NCBI GenBank assembly: GCA_024643595.1
Contig: JAHEMS010000057.1
Span: forward strand, 1-12,083
Length of the DNA: 12,083 nt
Direction of reading: 5' to 3'
From: Bacteroidota bacterium
Lineage (GTDB): Bacteria > Bacteroidota > Bacteroidia > Cytophagales > Cyclobacteriaceae
Positions 1-7,591 of the stretch are shown piece after piece; positions within the stretch are counted from its first letter, which is position 1, and each line of letters begins with the position of its first letter. The notes beneath the pieces were generated by a model. It searched no databases and had not been told where the DNA came from. It worked only from the letters and a program-made list of their open reading frames with translations. The position numbers were made by a program, and so were the translations under genes.

Positions 1-1013
1 AAATTGATGTCTACTACGAGATTGAGGCGAATACTTTACCCCTTGAGAAATATGTCATTGCCTGGGAAAAACGCGAAACCTTCACCCAGAGTAGTGGAAC
101 TTCACTTACCAGTCCTGATTCTGCAGCCTCCATAAAGTTGCTAAAAGGCAAGTGGAGTTTTGATTTTCCTACAAAGCCATGGTTGCTGGTTGTTATCGTA
201 ACGAATAAGGAAACAAAACAAAGCTGGGTAAATTTTAAGAAGATTGAAGAAAATTATCCAGTAAGCGGATGGATTGAAAAGGATAATGAACGGTTGATCA
301 ATAAATATTTAATCACAGGTCAGCGCTATACGATCAAAGGCAGTGACGACAAAACCTTCTATGTTTCCTACTTCAATGAAGAATTTCCAGTGGCTTATCC
401 TCCATTTGCAGAAAAGGAAAGTAAATCGGATCGTTTCATGTTCCATGATTCCACGTTTCAAATTGAACCTGGCACCTCCTTTTCAATCGCAAAAACAGGG
501 TTGTATCTATTTCAAAAAGATACCACCGCAGCCGAAGGTTTTGCTTTTAGGGTTGTCAATAAGATCTATCCTAAATTTTCCAAAATAGAAGATCTTGTTA
601 AGCCACTGATCTTTGTTTGCACACAGGATGAATATGCCGAATTGGTGGACTCGAAAGGCGACAAACCAAAGTTTGATAAGGTTATTCTTGACATTACCCG
701 TGATAAAGAACGCGCCTCCAGGTTTATGAGGAGTTATTTCAGAAGGGTGGAGCTGGCCAATCAGTATTTTATCTCCTATAAAGACGGATGGAAAACAGAT
801 CGTGGCATGATTTACCTGATTTTGGGATTACCTGATGAAATAAGCGTGAATGACGGCAATGAAACCTGGTATTACAAAGCTTCGAAATCGAGATTTTCTT
901 TCGTAAAAAGTGGTAGTGTTTATGATCCGGATAATCACGTATTGATCCGTGACAAACGCTTCATGGAAACCTGGTTCGCCACCATCGACCTTTGGAGAAA
1001 AAGCAGGTACTGA
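1..1013 (+). CDS. GWxTD domain-containing protein, 5' end truncated by the window edge
   Basis: The reading frame is open from base 3 to the TGA at 1011-1013, giving 336 visible residues with no stop, so the gene begins outside the window. A TTG at 138 lies in this frame, but the coding sequence upstream of it continues unbroken, so it is not the start. The C-terminal part holds the motif GWKTD (bases 786-800) followed by RGMIYLILGLPDEI, the signature of the GWxTD domain found almost only in Bacteroidota. The visible upstream part looks like a beta-rich extracytoplasmic region (for example EIEANTLPLEKYVIAWEKRE), but no signal peptide can be judged because the N-terminus is missing. Family members are generally predicted to be exported envelope proteins, and their molecular function is unknown to me. 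rlmB follows after 37 bp on the same strand without a visible terminator, so the two are probably co-transcribed. Confidence 0.9.
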   Translation, partial: IDVYYEIEANTLPLEKYVIAWEKRETFTQSSGTSLTSPDSAASIKLLKGKWSFDFPTKPWLLVVIVTNKETKQSWVNFKKIEENYPVSGWIEKDNERLINKYLITGQRYTIKGSDDKTFYVSYFNEEFPVAYPPFAEKESKSDRFMFHDSTFQIEPGTSFSIAKTGLYLFQKDTTAAEGFAFRVVNKIYPKFSKIEDLVKPLIFVCTQDEYAELVDSKGDKPKFDKVILDITRDKERASRFMRSYFRRVELANQYFISYKDGWKTDRGMIYLILGLPDEISVNDGNETWYYKASKSRFSFVKSGSVYDPDNHVLIRDKRFMETWFATIDLWRKSRY

Positions 1014-1050
1014 TTTAACGCACTTCTTTCCTTACTTTTACGAACGCATC

Positions 1051-1791
1051 ATGGAAAAATCTGAAACTATATTCGGCACACGTGCCGTCATGGAAGCTAT
1101 CCACGCCAAACGTGAAATCGAAAAGGTATTTATTCAGGCCGGACTAAACAATGACCTCATCAAAGAACTCATTACGCTGGCTAAGTCAAATCGCGTTCCG
1201 TTTACTTTCGTACCACAGCAAAAATTAAACAGCCTCTCCACAAAAAATCATCAAGGCGTTGTATGTGTTTTAGCGGCTGTTCAATATGCTTCTCTGGAAA
1301 ATATCATTGACAAACTATATAGCGATGGCAAAGAGCCACTGCTGCTGATAATCGATCGGGTTACGGATGTACGGAACTTTGGTGCCATCGCACGCACGGC
1401 AGAATGTGCTGGGGTAAATGCAATCATAATAGGCGACAAAGGAAATGCCCCGATAGGCGGTGACGCGATGAAGACCTCAGCGGGTGCACTCAGCTATTTA
1501 CCGGTATGTCGGGTAAATAATATGAAAAAAACTTTTCGGTTTCTTAAAGACAATGGAATTCAGATTGTTGCCTGCACAGAAAAAGCAAAAAAGCTACTTT
1601 ATGAAATTGACTTAAATTCGCCATTGGCGCTAATTTTGGGGTCAGAAGAAGATGGTATTTCTCCTGAGTTGTTGAAAGAAGCCGATCAGCTCGCACGGGT
1701 ACCGATGAGTGGAAATATCAGTTCATTAAATGTTTCAGTGGCCGCAGGCATCTGCATATACGAAGCGATACGCCAGAAAAACTACAGATAG
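1051..1791 (+). CDS. rlmB: 23S rRNA (guanosine-2'-O)-methyltransferase RlmB (TrmH/SpoU family)
   Basis: Predicted to transfer a methyl group from S-adenosylmethionine to the 2'-O of a conserved guanosine in the peptidyl-transferase region of 23S rRNA (G2251 in E. coli). The 246-residue length from the ATG at 1051 matches the usual RlmB length. Residues about 4-78 form the L30e-like substrate-binding domain, beginning ETIFGTRAVMEAI. The SPOUT catalytic domain has motif 1 as DRVTDVRNFGAIARTAECAG, with N109 and catalytic-type R115; motif 2 as LILGSEEDGIS, around E199; and the knotted motif 3 as SSLNVSVAAG, around residues 224-233. The frame is open upstream to a GTG at 949, but that start would run inside the preceding gene and add a tail foreign to the family, so the ATG is preferred. 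No Shine-Dalgarno sequence is visible. The stop overlaps the end of the convergent manC by 10 bp. Another TrmH-family 2'-O-methyltransferase is a less likely alternative. Confidence 0.92.
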   Translation: MEKSETIFGTRAVMEAIHAKREIEKVFIQAGLNNDLIKELITLAKSNRVPFTFVPQQKLNSLSTKNHQGVVCVLAAVQYASLENIIDKLYSDGKEPLLLIIDRVTDVRNFGAIARTAECAGVNAIIIGDKGNAPIGGDAMKTSAGALSYLPVCRVNNMKKTFRFLKDNGIQIVACTEKAKKLLYEIDLNSPLALILGSEEDGISPELLKEADQLARVPMSGNISSLNVSVAAGICIYEAIRQKNYR

Positions 1792-2858
1792 TCGTTGCCG
1801 TTGGGCTTGTTCTTCAAATCATTTACAATCTTCCTGAAAAGTTCTTCTTTATCTTTCTCACAGACGATAACCACATTATCAAAAGCTCCAACAAGATATC
1901 CATTAAGGCCTTGAACTACGATTAGTTTATCCTTGGGTCCTTTGATTACCGAATTCCGGGTTTCATAAATAAGTGAATCCGCACTTACCGAATTATTGTT
2001 TGAGTCTTTGGCAGAGTTATCATATAAAGAACTCCATGATCCTAAATCAGACCAGGCAAACGAACTTAGCCATACGTAAACATTATCCGCCTTTTCCATG
2101 ATCGCGTAGTCAATCGAAATGCTTTTTGTTTGAAGATAAGCTGATTGTAAAGCAGTACGCTCTTGATCGGTATCAAAGCGGGTTGATGCTTCCTCAAATA
2201 CTTCCATCATCTCTGGTAAATATTTATGAAAGGCCGCTAAAATAGCTTGAACCCCCCAAACAAATATTCCAGCATTCCAAACAAAATCCCCGCTCTCAAT
2301 AAACTTTTTGGCCAGTTGCAATTCCGGCTTTTCCGTAAATGTTTTTACTTTTTTTAACGCTGCCTTGCCATCGATATACTGGATGTAGCCATACCCTGTT
2401 TCGGGACGAATGGGTTTTATCCCGAGCGTAAGTAATTTGTCCTGACTTTTTGCCTGTTCAAAACATGAGTTAATAGTATCCTGGAATTCTGATTCATCAA
2501 GAATTAAATGGTCGGATGGACTTACCACAATGACGGCGTCTGGATTTTTGCTTTGAATTTTTAAACAAGCATAAATGATGCATGGAGCCGTATTTTTCCG
2601 CATAGGTTCCGCCAAAATCTGATGGGGTTCAATATCCGGTAATTGGTTACGCGTCAATTCAAAATGTTCCTCGTGCGTAACCACCAAAATATTTTCTTTC
2701 GGACAAAGTGGTAGAAAACGATCATAGGTTGACTGCAAAAGTGTTTTGCCTATGCCGAGTACATCCAGGAATTGTTTAGGCTTGGAATTACGGCTATAGG
2801 GCCAAAAGCGTGTTCCCACACCCCCTGCCATCAGCACCACATAAAGATTTTTATTCAT
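1782..2858 (-). CDS. manC: Mannose-1-phosphate guanylyltransferase (GDP-mannose pyrophosphorylase), single-domain form
   Basis: Predicted to make GDP-mannose from mannose 1-phosphate and GTP in the cytoplasm, a precursor for mannose-, fucose- or rhamnose-type sugars of surface glycans. The 358-residue protein has the nucleotidyltransferase signature GGVGTRFWP at residues 12-20 with PKQF at 27-30. Further motifs are EPMRKNTAP (84-92), PSDH (114-117), RPETGYGYI (151-159), FTEKP (174-178) and WNAGIFVW (194-201). The later WSDLGSW is also typical of GDP-mannose pyrophosphorylases. It lacks the C-terminal cupin phosphomannose isomerase domain that makes the proteobacterial bifunctional enzymes about 480 residues long, so it should have only transferase activity. 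It starts with ATG 21 bp downstream of kpsF and is probably its operon partner. No Shine-Dalgarno sequence is seen. Substrate choice among hexose-1-phosphates is inferred from the motifs. Confidence 0.92.
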   Translation of the reverse strand: MNKNLYVVLMAGGVGTRFWPYSRNSKPKQFLDVLGIGKTLLQSTYDRFLPLCPKENILVVTHEEHFELTRNQLPDIEPHQILAEPMRKNTAPCIIYACLKIQSKNPDAVIVVSPSDHLILDESEFQDTINSCFEQAKSQDKLLTLGIKPIRPETGYGYIQYIDGKAALKKVKTFTEKPELQLAKKFIESGDFVWNAGIFVWGVQAILAAFHKYLPEMMEVFEEASTRFDTDQERTALQSAYLQTKSISIDYAIMEKADNVYVWLSSFAWSDLGSWSSLYDNSAKDSNNNSVSADSLIYETRNSVIKGPKDKLIVVQGLNGYLVGAFDNVVIVCEKDKEELFRKIVNDLKNKPNGNDYL

Positions 2859-2879
2859 TGTTTCCGGAGGAATATAAGG

Positions 2880-3848
2880 TTATACGATACCTTCTTTGAG
2901 TAAATCGTGAAGGTGAATAAAGCCTGCCACTTTAGTTCCATCTTTCACCACCAGCTGAGAAATACTATTCTCCTGCATCACCTGCAGTGCCTTCACAGCA
3001 AATTCATTTTTGTCAATTGACTTGGGTGTGTGCGTCATGATATCCCCGGCCTTCATCACTGCAATATTAGATTCTTTTTGCAACATCCTTCTTAAGTCAC
3101 CATCGGTAATTATGCCTAAAAGATTTTTTTCGTCATCCACTACCGCAGTGGCCCCTAACCGCTTCGAGGAAATTTCAATAATAACATCACGCAAAGAGGT
3201 GCCCATCATCACCATTGGCAGTTCGTTATTCGAAAAGACATCCTCTACCTTCAGGTATAATTGTTTTCCCAGTGCACCACCAGGATGATAGCGTGCAAAA
3301 TCTTCCTTGGAAAAATTACGTAACTCCAAAAGACAAACCGCCAGCGCATCGCCCATCGCCAGGTGAGCTGTCGTGCTGGTGGTAGGCGCCAGGTTATTCG
3401 GACAGGCTTCTTCTTGAATGGTTGCGTTTAACACATAGTCAGAATGTTCTGCGAGGTAAGAAGTGATATTACTCACCAAGGCTACTAATTTTGATCCTCT
3501 CCGTTTCAGAAGTGGAACAAGTACTTTTATTTCTGGCGTATTTCCACTTTTTGAAATACAAATAACAATATCATTAGACTGAACCATTCCTAAATCACCA
3601 TGAATAGCATCTGCTGCATGCATAAAAAGGGCAGGTGTACCTGTTGAGTTCATTGTTGCCACAATTTTATTAGCAATGATGGCACTTTTACCTACCCCTG
3701 TAATGACTACGCGTCCCGTGGATTGAAGGATTTCCCTTACACAATCTTCGAAATCGTTATCGATAAAATGAGTCAAATTTTCAACTGCCCTCGCTTCATT
3801 TAGGAGAACTTCCTTGGCTATTTGTTGGATATTTTTTACTATATTCAA
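2880..3848 (-). CDS. kdsD: D-arabinose-5-phosphate isomerase, KpsF/GutQ/KdsD family (SIS + two CBS domains)
   Basis: Predicted to interconvert ribulose 5-phosphate and arabinose 5-phosphate, the first step toward Kdo, the inner-core sugar of lipopolysaccharide. The 322-residue protein has a SIS domain (about 35-170) with GVGKSAIIANK, STGTP and HGDLGMV, then two CBS domains (about 204-262 and 269-322). Residues K54, H83, E106 and H188 fall where E. coli KdsD has its reported catalytic residues K59, H88, E111 and H193, all offset by five, so the enzyme appears intact. The start is a TTG. An in-frame TAA lies only two codons upstream, and the next ATG is at residue 66 inside the SIS domain, so TTG at 3848 is the only sensible standard start. 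A -7 element 24 bp upstream supports it. manC follows after 21 bp. The Kdo role is inferred, since no other Kdo gene is in the window. Confidence 0.92.
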   Translation of the reverse strand: MNIVKNIQQIAKEVLLNEARAVENLTHFIDNDFEDCVREILQSTGRVVITGVGKSAIIANKIVATMNSTGTPALFMHAADAIHGDLGMVQSNDIVICISKSGNTPEIKVLVPLLKRRGSKLVALVSNITSYLAEHSDYVLNATIQEEACPNNLAPTTSTTAHLAMGDALAVCLLELRNFSKEDFARYHPGGALGKQLYLKVEDVFSNNELPMVMMGTSLRDVIIEISSKRLGATAVVDDEKNLLGIITDGDLRRMLQKESNIAVMKAGDIMTHTPKSIDKNEFAVKALQVMQENSISQLVVKDGTKVAGFIHLHDLLKEGIV

Positions 3849-3872
3849 TGCTTAAGTCGTTTGTAAATTGCA

Positions 3873-3880
3873 CAAAGATA
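3873..3880 (-). promoter_or_regulatory. Bacteroidota-type promoter -7 element for the kdsD-manC unit
   Basis: Read on the minus strand, this is TATCTTTG, an exact match to the TAnnTTTG consensus of the Bacteroidota primary sigma factor. Its end lies 24 bp upstream of the TTG start of kdsD, which fits a short leader. At the -33 position only a partial match (TTC, 19 bp upstream) is seen, so the call rests on the -7 element and its location. Confidence 0.6.
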
Positions 3881-3909
3881 AGTAATTCAAAATTTTATTG
3901 AACAGGACC

Positions 3910-6102
3910 ATGATCGTGGCAGAAGAGAAAGATGAATTAAAGAAGAAACTCAAGGAAATATTCGGTTATGGTAATTTCAGAGGAAATCAGGAAATAGTTA
4001 TACGAAATATATTAGGTGGCAGAAATACATTTGTAATTATGCCGACCGGAGCAGGCAAATCATTATGCTACCAGCTGCCGGCCATGATCAAAGATGGACT
4101 TGCGATAGTGATCTCACCACTTATCGCGCTCATGAAAAACCAGGTGGATCAGCTTAATGCTTATGGCATCAATGCACGCTTTTTAAATTCAACATTAAGC
4201 AAAGGTGAAATTACCCGATTAAAAAAAGATTGTATATCGGGAGCGGTAAAACTTTTGTATGTCGCTCCTGAGTCGCTTAACAAGGAAGAGAATATTGAAT
4301 TCCTACGTAAGGTGAATGTTTCATTTGTTGCCATCGATGAAGCTCACTGTATTTCCGAATGGGGCCATGACTTTCGGCCAGAATACCGAAAGATAAAAAC
4401 CATGATTGCCCAATTGGGCGACATGAACGTGATTGCATTGACTGCCACAGCAACACCAAAGGTGCAATTGGACATCCAGAAAAATCTTCAGATGGAAGAG
4501 GCTGATGTATTCATCTCTTCTTTCAATCGTAAGAATTTGTACTACGAGGTTCGCCCTAAAAAAGAAACGAAGAAACAACTCATTAAATTTTTAAAAGAAC
4601 ATAAAGGAAAATCAGGAATCATTTATTGTTTGAGCCGCAAGAAGGTAGAAGAAATTGCACAGCTCATCAATGTGAACGGATTTAAGGCCGCACCTTACCA
4701 TGCTGGTCTCGAACCTGATGTAAGAATGAAAAATCAGGATGATTTTCTAAATGAAGAAGTCGACATTATTGTGGCCACCATTGCGTTTGGAATGGGTATT
4801 GACAAGCCAGATGTTCGTTTTGTCGTTCACTACGATGTGCCAAAATCCCTGGAAGGTTATTACCAGGAAACAGGTCGTTCGGGACGCGATGGGTTGGAGG
4901 GTGTTTGTCTGATGTTCTACAGCCACAATGATTTGAACAAACTGGAGAAATTCAATAAAGACAAAGCAGTACAGGAACGTGAAAATGCGCGTGTCCTGCT
5001 GCAGGAGATGGAGTTTTATGCTGAATCACCAGTATGCAGACGAAAACAATTGCTTCACTATTTCGGTGAAGAATACATGGAGAATAATTGTGGTTCCTGC
5101 GACAATTGTTTGCATCCACGTGAACGTTTCGATGGTACAGAGTTTGTAAAAATCGCCCTGGAAGCGGTGAAGCAAACCAATGAACGCTTTACACTAAATC
5201 ATCTGGTCAATGTAATTCGAGGAACGGAAGATGAATATGTAAAAAGCTATGCTCACTTTGATTTGCCCATCTATGGCAAAGGCGATCTGGAAGATGCTGA
5301 TTTTTGGAAATCCGTGATTCGTCAGACGCTGATCTACCAGTACCTTGAAAAAGATATCGACAACATTGGCGTACTTAAAATCACCAAAAAAGGTCAGGAT
5401 TTTCTTAAGAAGCCTCATCCCATTGAATTGGCACGTGACCACGACTTTACGACAGATATTGAGGATGAAGAATCCAGTGAAAGGACACCGGTTTCGAAGT
5501 CGTATGACGAGAAGTTATACGAATTATTGAAGAGCCTGCGCAAAAAAATGGCCAAGGAAAAGGATCTCCCTCCCTATGTCATTTTCCAGGATCCATCGCT
5601 TGAAGAAATGGCCACCACCTATCCTACCAATAAAGAAGAACTTGCTTCGGTCAATGGTGTGGGAATGGGGAAGGTAAATAAATTTGGCAAGGAATTTCTG
5701 GATTTGATTCAAACCTATGTGGATGAAAATGATATTGAAACCGCATCCGATGTAGTCGTAAAATCATCGGTCAATAAATCAAAGATCAAAATTTTTATTA
5801 TCCAGCAAATCGACCGAAAAGTAGACCTCGATGAGATTGCCGAATCAAAAAGCATTTCGTTTGATGAATTGCTTACTGAAGTAGAAAATATTTGTTACTC
5901 CGGCACCAAGCTTAATCTGGATTACTATATCGATTCCGTGATGGATGAAGACAAGCAACAACAGATTTATGAATACTTCCTTGATTCTGAAACAGACAGT
6001 ATTGAAGATGCCGTGGAAGCATTAAAGGATGAAGACCCTGACTTTACGGAAGATAACCTGCGACTTATGCGTGTGAAATTCTTAAGTGAATATGCGAATT
6101 AA
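3910..6102 (+). CDS. recQ: ATP-dependent DNA helicase RecQ
   Basis: A 3'-5' superfamily 2 helicase expected to act in recombinational repair and stalled-fork processing. From the ATG at 3910 it has 730 residues. The helicase core is complete: Walker A MPTGAGKS (K50), DEAH box (143-146) followed by the RecQ-specific aromatic-rich loop, motif III LTATATPK, motif V region ATIAFGMGIDKPDVR, and motif VI QETGRSGRDG (319-328). The RQC zinc site is intact, with C376, C394, C397 and C400. An HRDC domain follows at about 534-605 (EKLYELLKSLRKKMA to LDLIQTYV). The last 125 residues resemble the helix-turn-helix C-terminal extension of long RecQ proteins; that is inferred. The frame is open upstream to a TTG at 3898, giving four more residues, but the ATG is preferred because the family homology starts with the acidic/lysine-rich helix just after it. 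It is divergent from kdsD. No confident promoter was found. Confidence 0.95.
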   Translation: MIVAEEKDELKKKLKEIFGYGNFRGNQEIVIRNILGGRNTFVIMPTGAGKSLCYQLPAMIKDGLAIVISPLIALMKNQVDQLNAYGINARFLNSTLSKGEITRLKKDCISGAVKLLYVAPESLNKEENIEFLRKVNVSFVAIDEAHCISEWGHDFRPEYRKIKTMIAQLGDMNVIALTATATPKVQLDIQKNLQMEEADVFISSFNRKNLYYEVRPKKETKKQLIKFLKEHKGKSGIIYCLSRKKVEEIAQLINVNGFKAAPYHAGLEPDVRMKNQDDFLNEEVDIIVATIAFGMGIDKPDVRFVVHYDVPKSLEGYYQETGRSGRDGLEGVCLMFYSHNDLNKLEKFNKDKAVQERENARVLLQEMEFYAESPVCRRKQLLHYFGEEYMENNCGSCDNCLHPRERFDGTEFVKIALEAVKQTNERFTLNHLVNVIRGTEDEYVKSYAHFDLPIYGKGDLEDADFWKSVIRQTLIYQYLEKDIDNIGVLKITKKGQDFLKKPHPIELARDHDFTTDIEDEESSERTPVSKSYDEKLYELLKSLRKKMAKEKDLPPYVIFQDPSLEEMATTYPTNKEELASVNGVGMGKVNKFGKEFLDLIQTYVDENDIETASDVVVKSSVNKSKIKIFIIQQIDRKVDLDEIAESKSISFDELLTEVENICYSGTKLNLDYYIDSVMDEDKQQQIYEYFLDSETDSIEDAVEALKDEDPDFTEDNLRLMRVKFLSEYAN

Positions 6103-6139
6103 GCTAGTCATCTTCCACAACTATATCATTACCCACAAG

Positions 6140-6170
6140 TAGCCTCCCGTAATAGGTGGCTATTTTTTTT
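6140..6170 (+). terminator. Intrinsic terminator of recQ
   Basis: TAGCCTCC pairs with GGTGGCTA around a 7-base loop, as five plus two base pairs with one T-T mismatch, and is followed by a run of eight T. It lies 37 bp after the recQ stop and before the purD promoter, so it separates the two transcripts. Confidence 0.85.
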
Positions 6171-6189
6171 AACTACAAGAACCTGGTAG

Positions 6190-6197
6190 TATCTTTG
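6190..6197 (+). promoter_or_regulatory. Bacteroidota-type promoter -7 element for purD
   Basis: The sequence TATCTTTG matches TAnnTTTG exactly and is the same octamer found upstream of kdsD. It ends 17 bp before the purD ATG, so the leader would be only about ten bases. The -33 region falls in the terminator T-run and shows no clear TTG, which lowers confidence. Confidence 0.6.
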
Positions 6198-6214
6198 ACA
6201 TTTAGCATCCAGAT

Positions 6215-7513
6215 ATGAATATTTTAATCATCGGCAATGGCGGAAGGGAACACACTTTCGCATGGAAAATAAGACAAAGCCCTCTTTGTAAGAATCTATA
6301 TGTGGCCCCAGGGAATGCAGGCACAATGATGTTAGCCGAAAATATAAACATCGGTGTAGAGGAGTTTGACAAACTTAAATTGCTGTGTCTCGATAAAAAA
6401 ATTGATCTTATCGTAGTAGGACCAGAAGTGCCATTGGTTGGTGGACTTCGAAATTACTTTGAAGCAGACCCATTGCTCAGCACAATACTCATTGTAGGGC
6501 CTGGCAAAGAAGGGGCTCAATTGGAGGGAAGTAAGGACTTCTCAAAACAGTTTATGCTGCGGCATAACGTGCCCACAGCCAAAGCTCGCACATTTCATGC
6601 GCACGAAACCACTGAAGCTCTTAACTACCTTGAAACCTGCACACCTCCTATCGTTTTAAAAGCCGACGGATTGGCTGCCGGAAAAGGTGTAATTATTAGT
6701 CCGAGCATTGACGAAGCAAAAAAAGAAATCCGGGAAATGCTGGAACACAAGAAATTTGGAAACGCAAGTGCTAAAGTGTTGGTGGAAGAATTTCTGAATG
6801 GCATTGAGCTTTCGGTATTTGTTTTGACTGATGGTAAAGACTATGTCGTGCTGCCAGAAGCAAAAGATTACAAACGGATTGGTGACGGCGATACGGGGCC
6901 AAATACGGGAGGCATGGGGGCGGTATCCCCCGTTATTTTTGCTGACACTTTATTCATGAAAAAAGTGGAAGATCAGGTCATTAAGCCAACGGTGGATGGA
7001 TTAAAGAAAGAGGGTATTCCGTTTCAGGGTTTCATATTCGTTGGTCTCATGAACGTGAATGGAGAACCTTATGTGATTGAATATAATGTGCGCATGGGAG
7101 ATCCTGAAACGGAGGTGGTTCTGCCGAGAATTGAAAACGATCTGGTCGAGTTGCTGGTGGCAGCCGCAAAAGGTGATTTGTCGGGCAAGACCATTTCAAT
7201 AAGCAAGGAATTCGCTGCCACTGTAGTGCTGGCATCCGGTGGGTATCCGAACGCCTTTGAAAAAGGCAAAGTGATCTCCGGTATAACTTCTGACAAAATG
7301 AGTACCCTATTCCATGCCGGCACAAAATTACAGGATAACAATGTCGTCACTAACGGAGGTCGGGTGATGACGGCCACAGGAATAGGCAATACGCTTATTG
7401 ATGCAGTTAAACAAGCCTATGGAATGGCCGAATCAATACAATGGGATGGCATTTACTACCGAAAAGACATAGGACAAGACCTATTAAGGCTTGGATCTCA
7501 ATCCAGTTCCTGA
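6215..7513 (+). CDS. purD: Phosphoribosylamine--glycine ligase (GAR synthetase)
   Basis: Catalyses the second step of de novo purine synthesis, joining glycine to 5-phosphoribosylamine with ATP to give glycinamide ribonucleotide. The 432-residue length is normal for a monofunctional PurD. The N-terminal domain opens with MNILIIGNGGREH and PGNAGT. The ATP-grasp domain has ADGLAAGKGV (150-159, K157) and the metal and nucleotide region IEYNVRMGDPETE, with E289 and N291 (the residue at each end of the EYN triplet) and the PurD-specific GDPE. The C-terminal hybrid-type region contains VVLASGGYP. The start is fixed by homology: the ATG at 6215 is directly followed by the dinucleotide-binding-like first strand. 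It stands alone between its own promoter and the next gene's promoter, with no other purine gene in the window. Confidence 0.97.
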   Translation: MNILIIGNGGREHTFAWKIRQSPLCKNLYVAPGNAGTMMLAENINIGVEEFDKLKLLCLDKKIDLIVVGPEVPLVGGLRNYFEADPLLSTILIVGPGKEGAQLEGSKDFSKQFMLRHNVPTAKARTFHAHETTEALNYLETCTPPIVLKADGLAAGKGVIISPSIDEAKKEIREMLEHKKFGNASAKVLVEEFLNGIELSVFVLTDGKDYVVLPEAKDYKRIGDGDTGPNTGGMGAVSPVIFADTLFMKKVEDQVIKPTVDGLKKEGIPFQGFIFVGLMNVNGEPYVIEYNVRMGDPETEVVLPRIENDLVELLVAAAKGDLSGKTISISKEFAATVVLASGGYPNAFEKGKVISGITSDKMSTLFHAGTKLQDNNVVTNGGRVMTATGIGNTLIDAVKQAYGMAESIQWDGIYYRKDIGQDLLRLGSQSSS

Positions 7514-7529
7514 CCGCCCTAAACTTCAC

Positions 7530-7560
7530 TTGTCAATACAACCTTAACCACATAACTTTA
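7530..7560 (+). promoter_or_regulatory. Probable promoter of the ricT-like/gldH unit
   Basis: A TTG at 7530-7532 is followed after 20 bp by TAACTTTA (7553-7560), which matches the Bacteroidota TTG...TAnnTTTG arrangement at all but the last base. It lies about 31 bp before the ATG at 7592 in the 78-bp spacer after purD. Confidence 0.45.
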
Positions 7561-7591
7561 AGATTTAATATCATCTAATCTATACAAAGGG

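Noticed and set aside
138..1013. TTG at 138 as the start of the GWxTD gene
   Set aside because: The same frame is open with protein-like sequence from base 3, so this is an internal codon of a gene that begins outside the window.
949..1050. GTG at 949 as the rlmB start
   Set aside because: It would add 34 residues overlapping the previous gene. The ATG at 1051 gives the normal family length and N-terminus.
3010..3288. Plus-strand open frame within kdsD
   Set aside because: It is antisense to the conserved CBS domains, has no ribosome-binding or promoter signal, and its translation is low in recognisable structure.
3898..3909. TTG at 3898 as the recQ start
   Set aside because: It would add only four residues, and an ATG is available at 3910 just before the family homology. 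It cannot be fully excluded.
4277..4578. Minus-strand open frames inside recQ
   Set aside because: They cover the helicase core motifs on the other strand and have no independent support.
7047..7389. Two long open frames on the minus strand inside purD
   Set aside because: They lie antisense to a fully conserved PurD coding region and their translations, rich in Pro and Arg or Ser, resemble no family. They are shadows of purD codon use.
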